From Oscillospiraceae bacterium (GTDB taxonomy: Bacteria > Bacillota_A > Clostridia > Oscillospirales > Oscillospiraceae), in NCBI GenBank assembly GCA_017411905.1, contig JAFQPB010000033.1, positions 1-11,910 of the forward strand: a stretch of 11,910 nucleotides of DNA, in the 5' to 3' direction. A program made the translations under genes and the position numbers. Below the pieces are notes generated by a model. The model was not told where the DNA came from. It was given only the letters and a program-made list of their open reading frames with translations, and ran no database searches. Below are positions 6,990-11,910 of this stretch, one piece after another; the first letter of the stretch is position 1; each line of letters begins with the position of its first letter.

Positions 6990-7756
6990 AGGTTTACCCT
7001 TTCTGCGGCGGTGCATAGGCCGCTTTCGCTGTCAACCGTAAAGAGGACGGCTTCCATTTTGGTCTCACCCTCTGCCCAGCGGTAACGCTCGGGGAGGTCA
7101 CCCCGGAACCGGGCGATGGACAGGTCGGGACGGATGCCCAAAACCGACACCTTCGGGCCTGTCATTCCCAAATCGGTGACGTAGCCTGTGCCCTTTGGGA
7201 GAATTTGCACATCGGCGGTAGGCACGTGGGTGTGGGTGCCCCAAAGGGCAGATACGCGGCCATCTAACATATAGCCCATTGCTAATTTTTCCGAGGTAGC
7301 CTCGGCGTGAAGCTCTACTAAGATGATTTTAGCCGTAATACTTTTCAGGGCTTTTTCTACCAGCAGGAAGGGGTTATCGGGAGTGTAGTCCATATTGACA
7401 CGGCCAATAAGGTCAATGACCGCCACATCGCCGATTTTCGTCTCGTAAATGCCTACGCCCTCGCCGGGGGTCTGAGGGGCGTAATTGTAGGGGCGCAGGA
7501 TCCGGCGGTTATCCTCCATATAGGGCACGATCTCCCGCTTCTGGAAGGTGTGGTTGCCCATGGTAATGACATCTGCACCGGCATCGAAAATACTTTCCGC
7601 CTGGTCGGGGGTGATGCCTACCACGGCGGCATTTTCGCCGTTTACCACGGTAAAGTCGGCATTTGTTTTGCGGATGAGCTTCCGCAGGTTTCTGCGGATC
7701 TCAGAAAGTCCGGGTGCACCCACCACGTCACCTACGCAAAGCACACGAAAGTCCAT
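6986..7756 (-). CDS. ymdB: YmdB-family metallophosphoesterase (TIGR00282)
   Basis: A 256-residue protein matching the YmdB family, di-iron phosphodiesterases that hydrolyse 2',3'-cyclic nucleotides and influence late adaptive responses and biofilm formation in Bacillus. The metal ligands are in the expected order: D10, E41-N42 (in NGEN), N68-H69 (MGNHT), H150 (ELHAE), and H175 and H177 (GTHTHVPT). GYVTDLGMTGP (191-201) is also characteristic. The start is ATG at 7756, preceded by GAGGAA five bases upstream; a start at 7849 would add 31 residues encoded partly by intergenic repeat and is unlikely. It is the first gene of a three-gene overlapping operon. In several Firmicutes ymdB sits next to rny, which is not seen here. 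Confidence 0.93.
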   Translation of the reverse strand: MDFRVLCVGDVVGAPGLSEIRRNLRKLIRKTNADFTVVNGENAAVVGITPDQAESIFDAGADVITMGNHTFQKREIVPYMEDNRRILRPYNYAPQTPGEGVGIYETKIGDVAVIDLIGRVNMDYTPDNPFLLVEKALKSITAKIILVELHAEATSEKLAMGYMLDGRVSALWGTHTHVPTADVQILPKGTGYVTDLGMTGPKVSVLGIRPDLSIARFRGDLPERYRWAEGETKMEAVLFTVDSESGLCTAAERVNL

Positions 7757-7787
7757 AAAAATTCCTCGATTCCAATTAGATAAGGAT

Positions 7788-7816
7788 AGTATACACCAAA
7801 ATATGCGATGTTGCAA
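7788..7816 (-). promoter_or_regulatory. Promoter of the ymdB operon
   Basis: On the minus strand, TTGCAA (7816-7811) and TATACT (7793-7788) are separated by 17 bp, giving a 5' leader of about 25 nt before the ymdB start. Both hexamers are close to the vegetative consensus. It lies just downstream of a TTGACA-type heptamer array. Confidence 0.55.
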
Positions 7817-7823
7817 GGGAAAT

Positions 7824-7882
7824 GACAATTGACAGTTGACAATTGACAATTGTGGTATCGCTTTGCGATGATTTTATATGCA
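7824..7882. repeat. TTGACAA-type heptamer array and ATCGC hairpin
   Basis: Four 7-bp-period units of the AATTGAC/AGTTGAC type run from about 7827 to 7852. They are followed by TGGT (7853-7856) and hairpin ATCGC/GCGAT (7857-7861 with 7865-7869, loop TTT). This is the same hairpin as at 2222-2234 and 9662-9674, with a different loop. The second hairpin seen at 2246-2260 is absent. Confidence 0.65.
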
Positions 7883-7883
7883 C

Positions 7884-8083
7884 CATCGAAAGAAAATGTA
7901 GGGGCGGCGTTTCGCCGCCTGCGGGACGGGGAACCCGTCCTCTACGGGGTATGACCGAAGGCGGTTGTAGGGGCGGATGCCTACATCCGCCCGCGGGACG
8001 GGGAACCCGTCCCCTACGGGGTATGACCGAAGGCGATTGTAGGGGCGGATGCCTACATCCGCCCGCGGGACGGGTGTCCCTAC
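7884..8083 (+). repeat. Tandem 72-bp array of GTAG...CTAC two-hairpin units
   Basis: This array fills most of the 371-bp gene-free stretch between mgtE and ymdB. A 72-bp unit occurs at 7921-7992 and 7993-8064 with two differences, and a truncated third starts at 8065. The structural unit 7967-8017 is GTAG; hairpin one GGGCGGATG 7971-7979 with 7984-7992 (loop CCTA); GC; hairpin two GGGACGGG 7995-8002 with 8006-8013 (loop GAA); then CTAC. The preceding unit (7898-7945) keeps hairpin two but has a different hairpin one (GGCGGCG with CGCCGCC, loop TTT). Unit three (8039-8083) has a shortened hairpin two. A leader related to CATCGAAAGAGATT precedes each GTAG. I see no protein gene here. Confidence 0.85.
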
Positions 8084-8096
8084 CATCCATTAGCAA

Positions 8097-8123
8097 CTAA
8101 AAAAGCACCCGCAAGGGTGCTTT
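8097..8123 (-). terminator. Intrinsic terminator of mgtE
   Basis: Perfect 9-bp stem AAAGCACCC (8102-8110) with GGGTGCTTT (8115-8123), loop GCAA. On the minus strand it runs into a T-rich tract, and it begins four bases after the mgtE stop. Confidence 0.88.
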
Positions 8124-8127
8124 CTTG

Positions 8128-9513
8128 TTAGAGGAGCAGCAGCCAAGTCAGGCCGTAGTAGGAGATGACTGCCACCAAGTCGTTGACGGTGGTGATCAGC
8201 GGGCCGGAGGCCACAGCCGGGTCAACACCCAATTTCTTAAACAGGATGGGGATGATCGTGCCGGAGAGGGAGGAGGCCAGCATTGCCAGCACCATCGCAA
8301 TGCCCAGACAGCCGGACACGGAGAAGGCAAAGACAGCAGTATTTCCGGAGACCATCAAATAAAGACCGATGACTCCGAAGGAGAGAATACCCAAAAGCAG
8401 GCCGTTGAGAATACCCACCCGTGTCTCCTTCCACACAAGACCCACTAAATGCTTACTGCCGATCTGCTGATCCATCAGCACACGGATGGCAACGGCCAGA
8501 GATTGGGTGCCCACGTTACCGGCCATACCGAGAATCAGGGACTGGAAGGACATAATGACGGGTAATTGTGCCACAACCGTTTCAAAAAGTCCCACGGTGG
8601 CAGAGACGAAGAAGCCGAGTACAAGGAGGATGCCCAGCCAGGGCAGACGCTTTTTTACCGAATGCAATACCGGCTCAGAAAGGTCTTCCTCAGCGGTCAG
8701 ACCGGCCAGCTTTGCGTAGTCCTCGCCCAGCTCCTCATCGATGACTTCCATAAAGTCTTGGGCGGTGACAACGCCGATGAGCTTATTGTCGTTATCCAGC
8801 ACAGGAATGGAGGCCTCGGAGTAGTCGATCAGGGACGATAAACAGTCGTCAATCAGGGCCTTTGCATAGACGTAGGGATAGGACTCCCGGGTGATATCGG
8901 AAAGGGCGGTGCCCTCCCGGGCGATGATCAGATCCTTCAGGTCGATGGCACCGCAGAAGGTGCCGTCCTCGTCTACTACGTAGAGGGTAGACATATTGTC
9001 GTTTTCCGGGGCTTGACGGATCAGCTCGCTCATTGCGCCCTTGATGGAGACGTTTTCGGGGATCTCGATATAATTGGTACTCATCCGGCTGCCGATCTCA
9101 TCCTCGTCAAAGGAGGAAAGGAGGCGGATCTCGCCCCGCAGCTCGGGGGTCAAAAGGTCGGTTAATTGGTCGCGCTCCAATTTGGAAAGTGCCTGCAAAA
9201 GCTCTACCGCAGAGGAGGCCTCCATAAGGGAAAGTGCCTCTACCTTTTGGCGCATAGAAAGGGGCGCAAACAGCTCTGCGATGTTCTCGCTGTACTCAAG
9301 GACACTGACTAAGGTCTCCATAGTCAGCAGGCGAAAGAGCTTACTGCGCTCGTCGCCAGTCAGCGCCTCCATAGCAAGGGCAATGTCCTTTTCGTGGTAA
9401 TCGGCAAGCTGCTCCCGCTTCTTTTTCGGCGTCAGATCGCTGCGCATCAAACAGACGATTTCTTCGCTGAAATTGACGGCTGCGCCGGCATTGGTGCCGT
9501 TTTCAAATTCCAT
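8128..9513 (-). CDS. mgtE: MgtE magnesium channel/transporter
   Basis: A 461-residue Mg2+-gated magnesium channel of the inner membrane with the standard layout. An alpha-helical N domain (about 15-138) is followed by two CBS domains (about 139-200 and 203-260), a connecting plug helix (about 261-288) and five membrane helices (about 290-461). Signatures include the pore-helix segment GMAGNVGTQSLAVA (329-342) and LGVDPAVASGPL (428-439), where D431 corresponds to the conserved pore aspartate, followed by TTVNDL. The N and CBS domains sense cytoplasmic Mg2+ and close the pore when it is high. I chose ATG at 9513, with AGGTG eight bases upstream; a GTG at 9522 would fall inside that ribosome site. 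It is monocistronic, with its own promoter and terminator. Confidence 0.95.
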   Translation of the reverse strand: MEFENGTNAGAAVNFSEEIVCLMRSDLTPKKKREQLADYHEKDIALAMEALTGDERSKLFRLLTMETLVSVLEYSENIAELFAPLSMRQKVEALSLMEASSAVELLQALSKLERDQLTDLLTPELRGEIRLLSSFDEDEIGSRMSTNYIEIPENVSIKGAMSELIRQAPENDNMSTLYVVDEDGTFCGAIDLKDLIIAREGTALSDITRESYPYVYAKALIDDCLSSLIDYSEASIPVLDNDNKLIGVVTAQDFMEVIDEELGEDYAKLAGLTAEEDLSEPVLHSVKKRLPWLGILLVLGFFVSATVGLFETVVAQLPVIMSFQSLILGMAGNVGTQSLAVAIRVLMDQQIGSKHLVGLVWKETRVGILNGLLLGILSFGVIGLYLMVSGNTAVFAFSVSGCLGIAMVLAMLASSLSGTIIPILFKKLGVDPAVASGPLITTVNDLVAVISYYGLTWLLLL

Positions 9514-9542
9514 TGTCCTCACCTCTTTTCTATAGCATATCC

Positions 9543-9571
9543 ATTATATTTCCTTTGTATCAAAAATGCAA
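9543..9571 (-). promoter_or_regulatory. Probable promoter of mgtE
   Basis: On the minus strand, TATAAT (9548-9543) has TTGCAT (9571-9566) 17 bp upstream. The -10 is perfect and the -35 weak. The leader is only about 25-30 nt, which leaves no room for a Mg2+-sensing riboswitch. Confidence 0.5.
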
Positions 9572-9579
9572 GACATTTC

Positions 9580-9710
9580 GCAAATTACAAGTTACAAATT
9601 ATGAATTGCATCATCGAAAGAGGTTGTAGGGGCGGGGGATTGTTTAGTGAATAGTTATGGTATCGCTGCGCGATAGAATGGTAGGGACACCCGGGGACGG
9701 GTGTCCCTAC
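9580..9710. repeat. Mosaic of heptamers, truncated GTAG unit, ATCGC hairpin and GTAG...CTAC hairpin
   Basis: In order: an AATTACA/AGTTACA run (about 9581-9600); leader CATCGAAAGAGGTT (9612-9625) followed by GTAG (9626-9629) but no hairpin; GTGAATAGTTATGGT (about 9647-9661) with hairpin ATCGC/GCGAT (9662-9666 with 9670-9674, loop TGC); and a perfect 12-bp stem GTAGGGACACCC (9681-9692) with its complement 9699-9710. All parts recur in other spacers, apparently joined here by insertion of one element into another. With the 52-bp array beside it, this makes up the 473-bp gene-free stretch between obgE and mgtE. Confidence 0.7.
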
Positions 9711-9725
9711 GAGGGTGCAGAAAAT

Positions 9726-9984
9726 AACCCTCCCCTTTGGGGAGGGTGGCCGAGCAAAGCGAGGTCGGGTGAGGTTTTATACCTCATCCACCGCTACGCG
9801 GTTCCCCTTCCCCAAAGGGGAAGGGGAACCTCATCCGTCAGCCCTTGCGGGCTGCCACCTTCCCCAAAGGGGAAGGTTAGCCTCATCCGTCAGCCCTTGC
9901 GGGCTGCCACCTTCCCCAAAGGGGAAGGTTAACCTCATCCGTCAGCCCTTGCGGGCTGCCACCTTCCCCAAAGGGGAAGGTTTG
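9726..9984. repeat. Two-hairpin 52-bp element array, one inverted and four direct copies
   Basis: Three near-identical 52-bp units start at 9829, 9881 and 9933, differing only in their last three bases. Each has stem CAGCCC/GGGCTG (loop TTGC) and stem CCTTCCCC/GGGGAAGG (loop AAA). Upstream is a variant unit (9782-9828) with stem ACCGC/GCGGT and a 12-bp second stem (9802-9813 with 9817-9828). Before it, in opposite orientation, is another variant (9726-9776). The inverted and first direct copy meet at a GAGGT...ACCTC junction. The last unit ends immediately before the obgE stop codon, so these hairpins may form its 3' end. There are no spacers, so this is not a CRISPR array. Confidence 0.88.
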
Positions 9985-9986
9985 TT

Positions 9987-11267
9987 TTATTTTTGATATT
10001 CAAATTCCAAGTCGTAGATGCTGACGGTGTCGCCGTCGGCGATGCCCATTTCTTCCAAGCGGGTAAACAGGCCGCATTTGCGAAGCTGCAGGTCAAAGTA
10101 GTTCCGGGATTCGTAGTCGTCAAAATTGATGTTGCACACCAATCTTTCCAGCCATGTGCCGGAGATGACCCAGGTAGAGCCTTCGTGGTCGATATCAAAC
10201 GCGGTGGGGTCAGCCGGCAGCTCGATGACCTCCACATATTCCGGCTCGTAAACGGTCACCGGGGGGAGGGTGGAGAGCTTGTTGGCCACGATACGCATCA
10301 AATTTTTCGTGCCTTGGGTGGTGCCGGCAGAAATTTCGTAGAGTTCTAAGCCCTTGCTTTCCACATGGGCGCGGAGACGCGCCAAATTGTCGCTGTCGGG
10401 GGGCAGTAAGTCCACCTTGTTGGCCGCTACGATCATCGGACGGTCGGAGAGGTCAACAGAGTAATTTTCCAGCTCTGCGCAGATGGCATCGAAATCCTCC
10501 ACAGGGTCTCTGTCCTCGCTGCCGGAAACGTCTACCACGTGAATGAGCAGGCGGCAGCGGTCAATGTGCCGCAGGAAATCGTGACCCAGACCTGCGCCAT
10601 CGGCTGCGCCCTCAATGATGCCGGGGATGTCTGCCATCACGAAGGACACGCCCTCGTCCACATAGATGACACCTAAGTTGGGGTACAGGGTGGTAAAGTG
10701 GTAGTTGGCGATCTTGGGGCGGGCGTTGGAGGTCACACTCAGCAGGGTGGACTTGCCCACGTTGGGGAAGCCGACCAAGCCTACGTCAGCCAGCAGCTTT
10801 AATTCCAAGATGATGTCCCGTTCCACGCCGGGCAGACCTGCCTTTGCAAAGCGGGGGACTTGGCGGGTAGGTGTGGCGAAGTGGTTGTTGCCCCAGCCAC
10901 CGCGACCGCCGCGGGCAATGCAAAATTCTTCGGTCTCGGACATATCTACGATGACCATATTGGTTTCTGCATCCCGAACTACCGTGCCGCGGGGAACGAA
11001 GATCTCCAAGTTTTCGCCCCGCTTGCCGCTCATATTCCGACCTTGGCCGTTGGCACCGGCCTGTGCCGCATATTTTCGCTTGTAGCGGAAGTCCAGCAGG
11101 GTGGACATATGGTCATTGATCTTTAAGATGACACTGCCGCCGTGGCCGCCGTCACCGCCATCGGGACCGCCGGAGGCCACATATTTTTCTCTGTGAAAGG
11201 CGACTGCACCGTCGCCGCCGCGGCCGCCAAGGACGGTTATGCGGACTTTATCGACAAACATTTCCAT
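9987..11267 (-). CDS. obgE: GTPase ObgE/CgtA, large ribosomal subunit assembly
   Basis: A 426-residue essential Obg-family GTPase, full length for a Gram-positive member. The glycine-rich Obg fold (1-158) shows the expected GGRGGDG, GGPDGGDGGHGG and GGRGGWGNNHF segments. The G domain has G1 GFPNVGKST (166-174), G3 DIPG (213-216), G4 NKVD (283-286) and G5 SAG (313-315). A C-terminal OCT domain follows (about 345-424). It binds the 50S subunit and couples its maturation to GTP and (p)ppGpp levels. The start is ATG at 11267, with GGAGG seven bases upstream; the ATG two codons on is too far from it. The usual neighbour rpmA is 545 bp upstream, separated by the DUF559 cassette. No convincing promoter is visible between that cassette and obgE. 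Confidence 0.97.
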   Translation of the reverse strand: MEMFVDKVRITVLGGRGGDGAVAFHREKYVASGGPDGGDGGHGGSVILKINDHMSTLLDFRYKRKYAAQAGANGQGRNMSGKRGENLEIFVPRGTVVRDAETNMVIVDMSETEEFCIARGGRGGWGNNHFATPTRQVPRFAKAGLPGVERDIILELKLLADVGLVGFPNVGKSTLLSVTSNARPKIANYHFTTLYPNLGVIYVDEGVSFVMADIPGIIEGAADGAGLGHDFLRHIDRCRLLIHVVDVSGSEDRDPVEDFDAICAELENYSVDLSDRPMIVAANKVDLLPPDSDNLARLRAHVESKGLELYEISAGTTQGTKNLMRIVANKLSTLPPVTVYEPEYVEVIELPADPTAFDIDHEGSTWVISGTWLERLVCNINFDDYESRNYFDLQLRKCGLFTRLEEMGIADGDTVSIYDLEFEYQK

Positions 11268-11293
11268 AAATAAGCCTCCGAAAGTTAGGATAG

Positions 11294-11344
11294 AGGCTCC
11301 CTTGTGTAAAGGGAGCTGTCAGCGTAGCTGACTGAGGGATTGTT
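11294..11344 (+). repeat. CTCCC-type two-hairpin element, copy 3
   Basis: Stem GCTCCCTT (11296-11303) pairs with AAGGGAGC (11309-11316). Second stem GTCAGC (11318-11323) pairs with GCTGAC (11327-11332) around GTA. Box GAGGGATTGTT (11334-11344) follows. It faces the copy at 11688-11748 across the DUF559 gene, and the last seven codons and stop of that gene lie within it. Confidence 0.85.
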
Positions 11345-11687
11345 CTATTATCAAATCTATATACTCGCAAACACCGCGGAAATTGCGGCTTACTTCATTA
11401 TTGGGAATACGGATCACAGTTAACCCGTAGCTTTCAAGAAAAGCTGTGCGTTCGCTGTCTTTGCTTATATTTTCATCTTCGTAATGCTGCGATCCGTCCA
11501 ATTCAATGACAATTTTGGCTTTTGCACTATAGAAATCTGCAATGTATTTCCCCAAAATCTTCTGCCTTGAAAAACGAGCGGGATGTGTTCGAAGATAGTC
11601 GTACCACAGATGACGCTCTTCTTTTGTCATTTCTTTGCGAAGCGCTTTTGCGTAGGGAACTAACTGCTTATTATGCTTTGATCGCAT
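11319..11687 (-). CDS. DUF559 (Vsr-like/PD-(D/E)XK-fold) putative nuclease
   Basis: A 122-residue protein of the DUF559 family, small single-domain proteins with a Vsr/restriction-endonuclease-like fold. Visible marks are an N-terminal helix with LRKEMTKEERHLWYDYLR (16-33), RFSRQKILGKYIADFY (38-53) and IELDGSQHY (61-69). D51, E62, D64 and H68 are the likely catalytic and metal residues, and the segment ends with LTVIRIPNNEV (89-99). Function is unproven; a DNA nuclease is expected from the fold. I chose ATG at 11687 because GGAGGG lies six bases upstream; that site is inside the flanking repeat, and the terminal QSLSQLR and stop are encoded by the opposite repeat. A longer start at 11837 would translate the repeat and the rpmA terminator and is implausible. 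It may be cotranscribed with obgE (51-bp gap). Confidence 0.82.
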   Translation of the reverse strand: MRSKHNKQLVPYAKALRKEMTKEERHLWYDYLRTHPARFSRQKILGKYIADFYSAKAKIVIELDGSQHYEDENISKDSERTAFLESYGLTVIRIPNNEVSRNFRGVCEYIDLIIEQSLSQLR

Positions 11688-11748
11688 AACAATCCCTCCG
11701 TCAAAAATCAAAGATTTTTGCCACCTCCCTTTACACAAGGGAGGCTTT
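11688..11748 (-). repeat. CTCCC-type two-hairpin element, copy 4
   Basis: Stem CCTCCCTT (11724-11731) pairs with AAGGGAGG (11737-11744). Second stem CAAAAATC (11702-11709) pairs with GATTTTTG (11713-11720). On the minus strand it ends in GGAGGGATTGTT directly before the DUF559 start codon, and the GGAGGG (11699-11694) acts as its ribosome binding site. The inner stem has no sequence similarity to the inner stems of the other three copies, but pairing is perfect. Confidence 0.85.
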
Positions 11749-11757
11749 GGTGCGGAT

Positions 11758-11794
11758 AAAAGAAAAGGCTGCTGCGAAGAGCGCAGCAGCCTTT
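11758..11794 (-). terminator. Intrinsic terminator of rpmA
   Basis: A perfect 13-bp stem, AAAGGCTGCTGCG (11764-11776) with its complement 11782-11794, has a 5-nt loop. On the minus strand it is followed by TTTTCTTTT. It begins about 19 bp after the rpmA stop codon and should end the upstream ribosomal-protein transcript before the DUF559 gene. Confidence 0.92.
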
Positions 11795-11812
11795 CAAGCG
11801 TAGTCTTTGTGA

Positions 11813-11910
11813 TTACTGCTTGGCGTAGACAGAGCACTGACGGCGATCCTTGCCCTTGCGCTCGAAACGGACAGTACCGTCAATCAGAGCGAACAGAGTG
11901 TCATCGCTGC
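11813..11910 (-). CDS. rpmA: 50S ribosomal protein L27, C-terminal part
   Basis: Reading the minus strand from the window edge gives 31 residues, [20 protein letters not shown] (first 20) then [11 protein letters not shown], ending in TAA at 11815-11813. This is the conserved C-terminus of L27, a small protein near the peptidyl-transferase centre of the large ribosomal subunit. The gene runs off the high-coordinate edge. Its closeness to obgE agrees with the usual rplU-rpmA-obgE order. The open frame is short because only the gene's end is included. Confidence 0.93.
   Translation of the reverse strand, partial: SDDTLFALIDGTVRFERKGKDRRQCSVYAKQ

Noticed and set aside
7757..7849. N-terminal extension of YmdB from 7849
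   Set aside because: It is encoded by promoter and heptamer repeat sequence; the family normally begins at the residues encoded from 7756, where GAGGAA precedes the ATG.
7776..8100. Open frames on both strands across the 72-bp array
   Set aside because: Open frames arise because 72 is a multiple of three; the peptides are repeat translations and the DNA is better explained by the hairpin units.
9514..9543. Magnesium-sensing riboswitch upstream of mgtE
   Set aside because: The likely leader is only about 25-30 nt and shows no structured domain.
9829..9984. Possible CRISPR array (three regularly spaced repeats)
   Set aside because: The 52-bp units abut without unique spacers and each contains two hairpins; no cas gene is present.
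9715..9996. Plus-strand open frame over the 52-bp array with repeated proline/glycine-rich peptide units
   Set aside because: It only translates the tandem repeats, has no credible ribosome site and matches no family; repeat-encoded frames of this kind are annotation artefacts.
11688..11837. N-terminal extension of the DUF559 protein from a start at 11837
   Set aside because: The extension would translate the rpmA terminator and a repeat copy; the family domain begins near the ATG at 11687, which has a good ribosome site.

Overview
The window looks like a chromosomal segment of a gut-type Clostridia, probably the Oscillospiraceae/Ruminococcaceae group. The basis is indirect: Firmicutes-style ribosome binding sites (GGAGG), extended -10 promoters, the gene families present, and intergenic spacers packed with short palindromic repeats of a kind I associate with these genomes. 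Every protein gene I can support lies on the minus strand, so transcription runs from high to low coordinates.

Layout in transcription order. (1) 11910-9987: the last 31 residues of ribosomal protein L27 (rpmA) and its terminator; a small DUF559/Vsr-like nuclease gene bracketed by two inward-facing copies of a two-hairpin repeat; then the ribosome-assembly GTPase gene obgE. rpmA and obgE are usual neighbours, so the nuclease cassette separates a conserved pair. (2) 9984-9514: a repeat-only spacer. (3) 9513-8128: magnesium channel gene mgtE, with its own terminator. (4) 8096-7757: a second repeat-only spacer with a 72-bp tandem array. (5) 7756-3865: a tightly overlapping operon of ymdB (phosphodiesterase), a YhaO/SbcD-like metallophosphoesterase and a YhaN/SbcC-like coiled-coil ATPase. 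(6) 3652-670: trkA then trkH, the regulatory and channel parts of a potassium uptake system. (7) 483-169: rhaM, L-rhamnose mutarotase, alone behind its own promoter.

The proteins are mostly ordinary housekeeping functions: ion homeostasis (K+, Mg2+), ribosome assembly, and nucleic-acid or nucleotide phosphodiesterases. The unusual content is between the genes. Nearly every spacer is a mosaic of a few modular elements: (a) a GTAG...CTAC unit enclosing one or two hairpins, resembling the REP/BIME arrangement, often preceded at a fixed distance by a conserved 14-nt leader; (b) a two-hairpin element with a conserved TGGC/TGTC...GAC core, in a CTCCC type and a 52-bp tandem type; (c) a TTATGGT...ACCATAA unit; and (d) AT-rich arrays with a 7-bp period. 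In several of these the hairpin sequence differs between copies while base pairing is kept. Two promoters take their -35 from a heptamer array, and the nuclease gene takes both its ribosome binding site and its stop codon from the flanking repeats.
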